Below are positions 37,601-48,400 of a stretch of DNA of 64,000 nucleotides, piece after piece (the stretch's first letter is position 1; every line of letters begins with the position of its first letter). Under the pieces are notes generated by a model, which was given only the letters and a program-made list of their open reading frames with translations, did not search any database and was not told where the DNA came from. The position numbers and the translations under genes are program-made. Origin of the DNA: Echinococcus granulosus. Lineage: Eukaryota; Platyhelminthes; Cestoda; Cyclophyllidea; Taeniidae. The DNA lies in NCBI RefSeq assembly GCF_000524195.1, contig NW_020170428.1:244007-308006 (forward strand), in the 5' to 3' direction.

Positions 37601-40046
37601 TAAGCTCCACAGCTTCCTGCAAGAAACCGAACATTATCAGTAGGCACTTTCAGCGAGAAGTTAAACATGAATCCCATTGGCTAATTCGCCCCTGATGCTG
37701 ATTGGCTCAGAAATCTGATTCGATGTGAAAAAAAGGCGCCTGTTTTTATGCCAAAAGGCCTCATCACTCACGCATAGAATGTTTCACTTTCAATTTACAA
37801 GTCAATCACCAAAACACACGCTTGTAACACTATCTTCGATTAAAGTGGAACCGTGAGACGCAACAATTTCATCAATCTTGGGGTCGTAACTTTGCTTTCA
37901 CGATGCCTTAGAGACTGAACTGAGTTTGGCCTCAGAAGATCGTGACGGATTGGATTAGATTTGACAATAAACAATAGATGACACGGTGGCAATTAATTTT
38001 GATCGGTTGCGAATCGGAAATAAAAGTACTCACATCAAATCCAAGAATGAAGGCTTGGGAAAAAGTATTAGAAAATAAATGTTTGGGATTGAAATTGGCG
38101 TTTACTACATTCAAAATCTAGGAGTAAATATTCGGTGAAATTTGGGGACGTATTCACGACCCGCTTTTTTCATTGTTACACCTAATCAAATCAACCAGCT
38201 AATAAGCGTTGAAGTAGAAGTTCGCCAATAGCACACAGGGCATTGTGCATAATGTAAGCAAATAATTTACTAAAACATACCCTTACATCCGTGTAAATGC
38301 ACTCGGGTTGATAGTTAATACCGGATTTTTCAAAATGCTAGAAGAAGAGAAAAAGAGGGATTTAGCCACCACCACTTTACATTGATTTGAGGTAGTAGTA
38401 CTGGCTTCATTCCACCTCAATCACCGAACAAACGGCGTACGCAGCAGGGAGATCAAAGAAGTCCATCATCTGTGTTATTTTGTGATCCTAAAATGGGGAA
38501 ATCCGATGGAGAGTTATCCAGGCAGATGGTTGAACGAAGAAACGAGCAAAATGTATGTAGGTAGTCAAAGATAGCAATATGGCCAGATTGCTTGGCATGT
38601 GCATCTGGACTGAGTGGATAAGAAGGGAAGCGATGGATGAATAGATGAATCGGAAGACGTAACTGAAGAAGACAAATGCATGCGGGATTAGAAAATAAAT
38701 GAATGGATGGAATGATGCAAGGAACATGGACGAACGGTTTTGTAACAAGTGAAACGGACTTAAATTGTTTCAAAGCTATTTATAAGCGGGCATGCGGGTC
38801 AAGGTACAAAATAGAAAAACGGATAGAGGGATGGGTGAACAGACCCGAGATAAATAGAGCACAGAAAAGCATGTCCGGCTAGATAGAATCGTAGATGATT
38901 GAGTGCCCATGCATCCCGTTTATTTCTCCCAAAATTACTTTTAAGGCTATGGAGGAGGGAGAGAAATAGGTGGGGGTGCGAGCAGAGAGACCAAAGCAGA
39001 AGGAAAGTAAACCTTTAATACCCCTTTACAGCACACGAGGACAAATAAAGCAAGGCCCCAATTAGCAATCATTCAGTGAGTGGACACAGCCTCACCTTTG
39101 TGTGAACAGAGCCTCTGAGCAAACCAGTGGGGATATATAGCCCATTATAGGTCGACTGAACTACCTCAGCGGGAACTGGTTGCAAACCTTTGTATACCGT
39201 TCCAGGCTGAATGTTTCGGTAGGCATCTACTTTCATTATGAAGCCCTAAGAGTTTTCAACGCACAAACTCGTGAAATTCAGCAAAAACGGGAAAGAGGCA
39301 GGATACAAAAGTGAAGCACCAATCTTACTTTTTTGATATCATAATGTAATCCACGAATAAGGAAAGTGGGATCGTACGCCACCTCTCGAAGTTCACTTGG
39401 ATACTAGTAGCGAAGATATATTTTTTGGTAAAAAAACAAACAAACCTTCCATTTGGAGACAAGAAGGTCGATGGCCTTGTTAAAGATGAGATCAGCTAGA
39501 TCGTTTGTGTAATTCACAAGGGTATAGTCGTAATCAAAACCATAAACATCTAATTCGCCAAGCCTGACTTCACGATTTGCAAAAATCGCGTCAACGGGGA
39601 CGGATTTCATCACAGGAACAGCTGAAAATCAATACGAATGCGTTAACAGACCATACTTTTGGCGATTTCCTCCAAGTTCGCGTATTTTCTATGGAATCGC
39701 TCAGCCTCTGGGAGACAAGGGTACTTGGTGTCAATCCTTTCATTTTGCTGACGCAAAATTTCAGAAGGGGTGCTTCTTTCAACGCTACCATATGACGAGA
39801 TGGTGGAGAGATAATGGGACGATCTTTTGAACACACGTGGAACGCGTTTGAGCAAGCAGTCCGACATGACGTCGAGAAAATAATTGAGCGGTGGTGCACG
39901 GTATAAATCCTATATTTTACCTGCTTACGAGACAACCCGAATAAACAACCTGTTTGCGAACTAAGCCGGGGGAAGTAAAATGCACGCTTGGGACGATGAA
40001 AACTCCTATAGACAGCAGAAATCACCAAATGAGAACTAAGATTCAA
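34677..40046 (-). CDS. 5'-nucleotidase domain-containing protein (NT5DC2/NT5DC3-like)
   Basis: A HAD-superfamily phosphatase of the IMP-specific 5'-nucleotidase type; the substrate of the NT5DC2/3 branch is not well defined. The clear core starts with VPVDAIFANREVRLGELDVYG and HAD motif I (FDYDYT, with both nucleophile aspartates) near 39610-39450. Next come YPSELREVAYDPTFLIRGLH (about 39410-39330), MKVDAYRNIQPGTVYKGL (about 39240), MMDFFDLPAAYAV (about 38480), EKSGINYQPECIYTDV (about 38330), EAVELIHRSGMLHS and motif II LFLISNS (37634-37362). The C-terminal part has TKLERGQLYRG (about 35820), VLYFGDHVYADLA (35709-35633), AAAAVIPELENEL (35289-35149) and the last exon 34934-34677 with SVFRCFHNYSYFAQRL. 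The N-terminal exon at 40046 has a basic, mitochondrial-type leader but its joining is unresolved. An exon-like piece at 38114-38010 does not fit the family order. Confidence 0.9.
36510..36790 (+). pseudogene. Decayed inverted copy of NT5DC 3' exons
   Basis: The plus strand here matches the minus strand of about 35085-34840. Shared blocks include GACTACGAC, AAGACCTTTGAATGCA, TGGACTAGGCCCTAC, GACCGATTG, TTTCCTGGCGCAAGG and CCTGCTTCAATCCTNG, in the same order as a small exon, an intron and the start of the last NT5DC exon. The frame is broken: a TAA stands at the start of the exon, 15 bases are missing and there are further stops. It lies in an intron of the same gene. Weaker similarity may extend back to about 36200. 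Confidence 0.7.
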
Positions 40047-40624
40047 CTATTTATTGAAGCGACCTATTAAAAAATTGCATTGGAAATGAATCTTCCGCGG
40101 TTATGGGACTGTGATCAAATTATCAATGAGGCCGCCAAACCCCCGACACCAACTGGTGACTTCATAACATGGTATCGAAATCGCTTGTAAAACACAAGGT
40201 CATTAGCAAGGAACTTAGCTCAAATAAACAATTCATTACATCAAATGTTTTGCTGCATTATGGAAGTCAAATAAGAAATACTTCTGAAAACAGTTAGTAT
40301 TCCCAGGAAACCAAATTAGTCCGTAAACAGCAATGACCGAATAACCAGTTACGCCACGTAACTGTTACAAAGAAACTCCACCACGCTCACACTTAACAGA
40401 GCACTCAAAGCGCGCCACCAGAACAACGCACCAACATCGACGAGCCCAGTGCCCCACCACCTCAAAAGAAGCGCGATGCAGGCCAGGATCTTACACACAC
40501 ACACACGCACACACATCAAACTCGCTACAACTATTTACATGGACCAAGGAGAAGAGGCTTTAAAGGGCTACGATGCGGGGTCGACTGAAAGACCTGGAGG
40601 TGAGACAATGACGTGGAAGTCATT
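40047..40624. other. Spacer between NT5DC and the next minus-strand gene
   Basis: Upstream region of the NT5DC gene and 3' flank of the proline-rich gene. It contains an (AC)n microsatellite at 40493-40515. No open frame of interest. Confidence 0.4.
40493..40515. repeat. (AC)n microsatellite
   Basis: A nearly perfect AC dinucleotide run with one G interruption. Confidence 0.85.
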
Positions 40625-41642
40625 TCACACCATCGAGTCCTCCTTAGCCCAGCATCGCTCCAAGTCATCAAGGAGTGAGTTACACTCTCGAAACCGCTTC
40701 GCATCACCATGACAAGCCTTGTCCAGCACCCGTTGCATCTTTCCGGAGAGCAGAAGACGTCTCTCCGATTGACTTAACTCTCGAGGGGTGTCAGAACCAG
40801 TACTGGGTCCAACTTGTCCGGGTTTCTTGGGATGTTCTAGTGGGAGACTGTTGGTCAGGAGGGCTGAAAAGCGGCAAGTAGACCTTTCAAAATCACGAAA
40901 AGTATCCAGCATTCAGTATTAACGTTCAATGAACTCACTAGCAGGATTTGTGATCCAATAAGGTTGAGGAGCGGCCGGGGTCTTGGTAACTTCCACACGC
41001 CGTGAAAGGAGTGGAAGAACGGGAGAAGGAGGGGGAGGAGGAAGGGAGGGATCATCTGACGCCTTTGTTGAAGCGGAATACTTTTCGTCTTCTCCTTCTG
41101 ACTGCTGCTTTTGTGAACTGCCACTGGGTGGAGTAAAGGGAGAAAGCGACTGATATGATGCCCTAAAATCCCACAAAAGATCTCTTGTCTCGATTTAACT
41201 CACTTGGAAACGCCGCTGGATGGAGATGGTTTGGAAGACCCATCGCAATGATCATTGAATCTGAATTAAGAAATTAGGGGTTATTACTAGCCCATTCAAT
41301 TTCGGTCAAGTCTTCAAAGTAACAAGCAAAAATGGTTTGGACTGACTCACGTTTGGTCTCTATCAGGCTGAGTGGCCTTTTTTGACTCACCATTCACACT
41401 AAAAATAAAAAAAAATCCATACACTAGGAAAAGCTGAACTCTTTTAAGCAAAAAAACAGCAGTGTCAGAACATTTCCTGTGTCCACTTTTGTCTGGTAAG
41501 CCGAAAAGTCTTGCAAACGAGCAGTGTGTCCCTCCAGAGTGAAGACTAACACAAGATTGGGGAATGGGGAACAATTAAGTGGATTCGAAGCGGATAGTTG
41601 TGTACGAAGATGAGTAGGAGTGGATGGAGAAACTTGATTCAA
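40625..41642 (-). CDS. Unknown proline/serine-rich protein
   Basis: Not recognised. Four exons join in phase on the minus strand: one ending near 41349 (VNGESKKATQPDRDQT), one at about 41260-41205 (NDHCDGSSKPSPSSGVSK), one at about 41162-40938 (Ser/Gln/Glu-rich, then DDPSLPPPPPSPVLPLLSRR and PYWITNPA) and the last at about 40887-40625 (PRELSQSERRLLLSGKMQR, then LLDDLERCWAKEDSMV and stop). The C-terminal 60 residues look helical and conserved in character, while the rest looks disordered, with a PPPPPSP stretch that could bind SH3 or EVH1 domains. Consistent splice phases argue that it is real. The 5' end is uncertain: 41642 is the ATG of a Ser/Thr/Pro-rich open frame that may or may not belong. 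Confidence 0.6.
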
Positions 41643-42745
41643 CTGGATGAATCTGTGATGTCTACAAAGTCTTCAGTGATGATTCTGGGCCCTGGAGTGA
41701 CAAAAAACTATGCATGAATGAATGTGGGATGGGTGAATGAGTGGGAAGAAATGATACGTGAGTTGACGATCTAATCACTTTTGGATGGATTAGTGGGTGA
41801 GTGCAGAAGAGATGGACAGATAAATTGGATAGCAGGATAGATGCATCCAAGATGGACGGATGAACGTAAGTACACCTGGGGTGAAAAAGGCGACAAATAT
41901 GGCAATCACTCCATTTCAAATGGTGCGAGTGAATTAGAAATATCTGAAAAATCGAGTAGACAACACAGAGGAAAACAGTTCTCCCAAAAACCATCGAAAG
42001 ATCAAACAGGTTCCTGCGATTTTCGGCATAGTTGGCGGTGAATATGCAGCACCTACAGGGGCAGTCTATCCTGCCCGTTAAAGTATACATGACTCAAGCT
42101 TGTCTTCTTTACGCGACGGATTTAACTCGGTTTAAAAAATGCTGAAGAAGCAGTAGCAGGATAAAGTTTCACCCAGAATGAAACGCTCTACACAATCTGA
42201 TTCTCCAATTTAGGTGGATCACTGTGGGAGGAAAAGACACCCTGTCCAACAAGCATATTATCGGTTATTTCTAAATAATCAACTCGCTATAACCAAGTCT
42301 AAGGCAGCACCGCCCCACTCACCGAAGAATAGGTGTATAGTGCACTGTAGACGCAAACGTTCGCTTGTTAAGGGTCAAACAATAACTGCGGTTGAAATCT
42401 AACTGTTATATTCCACTCTACACAACTCAATGTGAGCAAGAAAAATAATTTCTCCCCTAAAAGCAAAGAAAAGGAAACCTCATTCCCATTCTTACGAGAC
42501 AATACTAAAACTCATCCGTCATACAGAATGAAACCATATTTAACACATTCTCTCAGCAATCATCAGACGTATGCCTTCTAGAGAAGTTAGATTTCCAAGC
42601 ATGGGCTTCAGCGCAAAAAGCTAAGTTTATTTCTAATGCACATCATGAACTTTTAATTACCTTATACCATTCCCGTCTTGTTTGCAAACATAATAGTGAA
42701 GCAACTCCTCAAGCAAAACAAAAAGGAATCAAACAGTGACTGAAA
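41643..42745. other. Intergenic stretch with no supported gene
   Basis: About 1.1 kb upstream of the proline-rich gene and downstream of the FAR1-like gene. The segment 41700-41880 is rich in degenerate ATGGATGA-type repeats, which create long but meaningless minus-strand frames. No other structure seen. Confidence 0.4.
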
Positions 42746-43701
42746 TTACCCTGCCTCGCCTTCAAGACACCGCCTCTGATGATACTGAGTCGTCTTCCTC
42801 CGACAAAACCTTCCAGCAGCAGCCGTTGCTACAGGCGACACCTCGTGATTGTGCTTCATCACTACGGCACTGATTTTGAATCCTTCTGGGGCGTAGCGAA
42901 CATCGAACTTGGCCATGCAGCCGAGACGAGCAGTGCCGGTGCCAGGCGTGGCTGTGCTGGAGGCACATCGCGCCAAGCTTTTACGCTGACCATAGTGAAT
43001 ACACTCATAGGTAATGCGCCGATAGCGGTAAACCTCCTTCTCTTTTTCTCCCGCTTTGAATAGATCAGAGCGTCCAACTCGAAACTCACTTCCTGTGGCC
43101 TCTTCGAAAGCCTTCACTTTGGCCATGACAATGGCGAAGGAGGTGAGTTTTGCATTAAGAAAGTGGGCATTGAACTGTTCTGTAAGGTCGACAACTAAAG
43201 AAAACAGCTGGACTCAATTTTCGATGGCATACCAGGTTCAGGGTCGCCTGCGATCTTTCCGTGGTTGTGTTGCATCATCCGATTTACAATTTGGAGTGCT
43301 CCCTTTCGAACCTCGATACGAAAGGAAGAAGGACACTGGTGAGCGCGCTTTAGGACGCAGGAAAATACTGCCATCGTGTAGACGAGAGTCCGTTTGCGTG
43401 GATCTCCATCGTTGTAGCGTAGGGAATTCGAAACCTTATACTTCACTCCGTAGTGCTACCAGTGAACAGTTCAAAATATAGCATCAGATATGCATATAGT
43501 TGGATCCATTGCCTTTAAATTCCCTTAGACAGTAAAGTAGCCAACAATACCAGCATATTTCAGGAAAAAAAAACGACTAGGAAAAACAATAAAAGTATAC
43601 TAACTCACCCGACTAAATCCGGAAAGGAGTTCTTGGAGAGTAGAAAAGTTTTTAAAGGACTTGTTTCCTATCTCCGAATCAAAAACTTCTGACACATCCA
43701 T
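42746..43701 (-). CDS. Small protein with two FAR1/FLYWCH-like zinc modules
   Basis: Three exons (43701-43609, 43455-43233, 43194-42746; the second intron is 38 bases) splice in phase to 254 residues, MDVSEVFDSEIG to CLEGEAG-stop. Module 1 (about residues 15-105) has SGFSRHYGVKYKVSNSLRYN, a Cys pair (FSCVLKRAHQC) and MMQHNHGKI. Module 2 (about 115-225) has FAIVMAKVKAFEEATGSEF, YECIHYG, GCMAKFDVRYA and VVMKHNHEVSP. The C, C, H-N-H layout is that of the WRKY-GCM1/FAR1/FLYWCH zinc fold found at the N-terminus of MULE transposases and ZSWIM proteins. No transposase or SWIM part follows. It is probably a domesticated DNA-binding protein. The function is unknown. Confidence 0.75.
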
Positions 43702-45418
43702 GATATTTTGGTAATACAATCGACATTAAGCACTGCGACTTCTCAATCCGACAATTCAAGCCCCGCAAGACCGAAGGAACGCCGGGCCAGGTGCAATAGT
43801 TAAAACAACTTTTCTGCTTTAAAAGTGTGATCAAAAGTCCAGATGTTACTGCTTAAAGCATACAAATTGCAATTTACAGTATCCAAGGCAGTGTAAAGAC
43901 GCCATGCTTTGCGTTTTCATAGTTTCGTCGTCAAAGCCAATTACGATAGTAGAGAAAAATTTGACGGCTTTTTGGCATAGGCAAAGCCTACATGTACACA
44001 CACAAGCCCAATAATCTGTCTTATCTTTAATTTTTGGTCTTTTGTGGGCTCTGACGCCTCGTGAGTTCATACTTTCACGCTTGGCATAAAATGTCAGTTG
44101 ATACACTAATTTTGCATCTGGTATTCACTTTAACCGATGAAATGGTAATAGAGGTGGATTGTTTGCCTTATACTTAGAGAGGCGCAGACCGAAACGTAGA
44201 TTCCAGTCCCACAGCTGGACATCTTCATTCAAATCCTCAGGCAATTAAAACAATTCTTCCTTTCAACCTATCACCCTATGGGTGAAAGGGTGTCATGTGC
44301 GTCCTAAAGACTTGGGAAGGTTTGCTTAGTATTATAAAAAGTAGACTCTCAAATTCGGCACTTTGGTCGCTATACACAGCTTTAAGAATTCGGACATTGA
44401 CATATATCACCCCCTGAAGAAAGCAGAAGCAACCGCTTCTGTCCCACAAATCTTTGGGTATTCTGCATCGACTATTGTGGTGAATGCTTTAGCAGTGAAA
44501 GGCCATACCACCTTCCCCCCACTGTAGGTGTTAAAAGACCCAGGATGGCGATGCCTACTCTCTTGCCTGTAGCACCCTCTGCCCGTATATTGAAGTGGCC
44601 CAATCGCTGAGGGCCTTCCTCAGGTAATGCAAACTCGTTAGTACAGGCGTACTGATTGAGCTTGTGAAGACCTCAGACCTTGTCTCTTCTCCTATGTGGT
44701 CAATTTCTTCAGGCATATCTTGGAGAACATGGAACCACCAGGTGCCTCGGTGTCCCATCCAATCCCGATGATACGAAGACGTAATCCATTGCGTGACGCC
44801 AACAAACTATGCCACGGAAACAAATAAGGGCACGGAGTACAGAGGGGTCTAAAACTTCGAATGCGGATAACCCGTGACGGCAGAGTTCCGCGCCAACACC
44901 ACGGGCGCCAGGCAATGCAACCGATACAAAGCATTGAAAGACTGGAAAACCTGAACCACCCCAATTGAATCAATACATAGAGACAGGGACAAAGAATAGG
45001 AGGGCAATTTTGTACAGTTTGGAGTGTTGGGGAACGCGTGTGCGGTCTCTAAAGCACGGGGGCACAGGCATCATGGTTAGTTCTCTCAACTGACAAACGG
45101 ACAGGCAGAAAGGGATGAGGAATGGGGACTGGAGAAACACAGCAAACGCTAAACATCAGGCAAGTAAGGGGAGAGGAAAGGAAGTTATAAATTGTTTAAA
45201 TTAATACAGAAACGTCATCGTCATCATCAAAACGTCACTATTATTGTCGGGACGATTGTGACGCCTGTGGCATTAGCGGTGGTGGAAGTGATTTGAGCGG
45301 AGAGAGGGATGAGGCGACTGGTAGTAGTAAATAACAGCAGTATCAGATCCACAAACAAGATCCATGTACAAAGAGAGGGAGGATTGAAGAGGGTACGAAA
45401 GAGAGGAGACGAAAGACG
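43702..45418. other. Upstream flank of FAR1-like gene, 3' flank of TAO kinase gene
   Basis: No supported gene. A minus-strand frame at 44709-44915 has protein-like composition (LDPSVLRALICFRGIVCWR) but no family match and breaks at stops with no clear splice sites. Confidence 0.4.
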
Positions 45419-48400
45419 CTAGTGGTAGCTCGAGCGCACCCCTTCTGCGACGACGCCCGCCTCCACACTAAGACGAACAGCCTGAAAGTCCACGCCAAGG
45501 AATTGGCAATCATTTTCCAGGTTACGTTGCAGGTCGGCAAAGTAGCTGTCCAGTTTACGCTCCTCCTGATTGTGGCCTTCCAGCACCACCTTTTTGTTCG
45601 ACTCGATCTACAAGATGACGGAGATTTTTTATTCCACTTGTTTGAATAGGATCGACAAATTTTCAGTTGGAGATCATCCAAATGTAATGGAAGACGATTC
45701 TTAAGGAGAAAGCAGTCCTCTGGTCAGCTATGATTCTGTCTGAGACCACCAAGTTCCACTGAAAGTGGTGAGTAAGCAAGTCGGGAATAGGCTTCGACGT
45801 AGTTAATATCCTCTCACTCATGTCGTTGGAATTTGCAGTCCTCTGCGAATAAATCTTGCAAAGGTATATGGGACGAATCTTCTACTCCTTCCGAAAGCCC
45901 ACTTCCCAAGTCCCACGCCCTTTCCACACAAGTCAACTCAAGACACTCAAAGCACCACCACGCCAACAGAGAACCAGGCTTGCCGACAGACTTACCGCCT
46001 CTTCGAGTTGCTCGGCGCGAGCTTTGATGCGTCCGCTGAGCTCAGCTTTCTCTTGATCACACTGGGCCCGAAAATCACGCGCCAGACGATCCTGGTAGCT
46101 GTGCATCTGCTCACGCAGTTGGCGCATTCTTTCGTTCAACTTGCTACACTCATGAGCAAGCTTCTCCTCAAGTTCTTCCTACAAAAACAAAGCAGGAATG
46201 ACCAATGTCAATTCAGGCTTTTGCACTCCCAGACTAGAATGGATACAACCGCATGATATCTGGTGTCTGTGCGTTGATTTTTTTTTATTCCAAGGTCAAG
46301 AACACGTAGAACTATCAACTTTTACATCAGTTGACTGTCAGGTAAGAAAGAATTTCCACCCTGTCAAGCCAATCAGGGGGTTTGAAGCTCCCTTGTATGC
46401 CACGGTGGATGCAAGTTTGAGGACGGAAAAATAAACAGAACAACCCACCATCTCGTACCAATTTTTTGGCATTGAGAATAGCACACCCATAAGGTGGGTC
46501 AAATAAAAGAACTCCAGATTGGGTGATGATGATGATGATGATGATGGATGGATGGATGGATGCACCACCCCCGCTGTAGTATTGCAATGTTTTACGCAAC
46601 ACTAAAGTAAAGAAAGGATAACCTCCTAGCCGTGACCAGTGCCCTCTCCAAATTGCATCTGCCTCTAAGAGTGATGTGGCCTGCACGTTCAACACACTAG
46701 TGCAACAAGTCGGGCAGTGAACTTTTACCTCACATCTCGACACATAGTTTGAGTAAAAACGAACAAAAGGGGAGAGATTTAAAGGGGAGGATCGGAGAAG
46801 TGATACTACCCTCCGGCTATAGTTCGAAGATGACTGCAAACAAACAGTGAGGCAGTGTCCTGACAATAAACGCCTGTGAGGAAAGCGCAGGAAAAAAGCA
46901 CTTGAATTTAGTCCAGCAAAAAAAAACAGGCGAGACAAAATGCCGCATTTGAAGAGGTGGATGAACAACTGGCCATCACTTGACCTTTCAACGGAGCTTA
47001 GTTAATAGGAAACGGGGATAGTAAATAACAGCTAGCCAATGATAGACGCATTTCTGTACATTGGATGCATCGGACTATTTGATGAAACGACTAATTGAGT
47101 CGATGGAGGGAGAATCATGGGAGCAGACAGATAGCTAGTTAGTTAGCTTGTGCATAGATGGACGAATTGATGGAAGAGGTGAATGCCTGCACCAAGGATG
47201 GATAACTGAAACGAATTGGAACAACTGGATTGATCCCAGATGGATAAATTATAGACATGCAAGAACGTAAAGATTAGGGATTGGAAGAAAACGGTATTGG
47301 ATGCATAAATGGAGGGACAGAGGGATACGGGGTGGATGGATGGATGGATGGATGACATGCGGGAGGAATGAATGGGACGGGTGGATGGATTGATACAGAG
47401 TGGACAGACGGGTAGGATGCTAGGAGGACGAATTGAACAGGAATGCTTGAATACCCATGGAACCTCGGCATGCATAAACTGTGGTAGGGGATTAGAGATA
47501 AACAGTCAACCAGACGGCTCACTGTTCTCTTTCGACGGAACTCCTCCAAGAGCAATTTGCTCTTTCCGACTGTAAGAAGGGGCGGGTTATTCGGAGGCGC
47601 CGCTGCCGCCTTGCTTTTGTCCTCCGGTGAGGAGGGCTCTTGCAGCTGGGGAGACGATACAGCAGTGGCCTTCTTGAGATTGAGAAGCCACCCTGCGCCT
47701 TTTTTCTGCGGCCGTAGTGTCTCCTCATATTGCTACAAGGAAAGGTGATTTGATGCCAGATGAATGAATACAGAGAAGCGATTGACGGAGTTGGCATGAA
47801 TGGTCACATACATAAACGGATTGGGAGAACAAAGTTATACGGACTAAAAAACTGAGGGGCTGATTGCCTGATTGACTAACCTTCACCTCTTTGGCGAGCA
47901 TCTTGCGTTGATTCCTCGCCTCCTTCTCAAACTCCGCCATCTTGAGGTCCTCAAAGCGCTTTTGCTCGGTGTCAAAGAAAGCGCACTTTTCCTCCAAATG
48001 TCGACTCTGCAACTGATGCTTCGCATGCAGATTGGCCATTTCCATTGCTTCCACTTGGTCTTGCTGACGCAGCACCAATTCAGACTTCTCATCCAACATT
48101 CGGGTCTCCAGGTCCTTCCGATCCTTGAACTGCTCTACCTGAAGCATAGCAGCAGGAGACATGCCATTGGGGGTACACTAACCTGCGACACCCTGGGCAA
48201 CAGCCATGGACCAAAAACTGCACCCACTTCTCGACGTAGTCCTCAGCTGCATTTGTGCACCTACCTATCGTCTACCATCTGCTACTACTGCTGAGTTTTG
48301 CACTGCCACAGCAGCAGGCAAAAGCTCTCGTTCGGCCTTCAATCTCCAACTTCGATTATGCTTATGCAGCGTTACCTTGAATGGCCCAGGGCGGTTTTTG

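Noticed and set aside
41662..42090. 142-codon minus-strand frame rich in His, Pro and Ser
   Set aside because: Produced by degenerate ATGGATGA repeats; no splice-consistent neighbours.
44555..44973. Overlapping minus-strand frames with protein-like composition
   Set aside because: No family resemblance, internal stops in each frame and no convincing splice sites; not strong enough to annotate.
46327..46968. 213-codon minus-strand frame
   Set aside because: It runs through the (GAT)n(GATG)n microsatellite and has no domain. It lies in a TAO intron.
47143..47475. Open frame with [12 protein letters not shown] repeats
   Set aside because: Translation of GGAT microsatellite DNA, not a protein.
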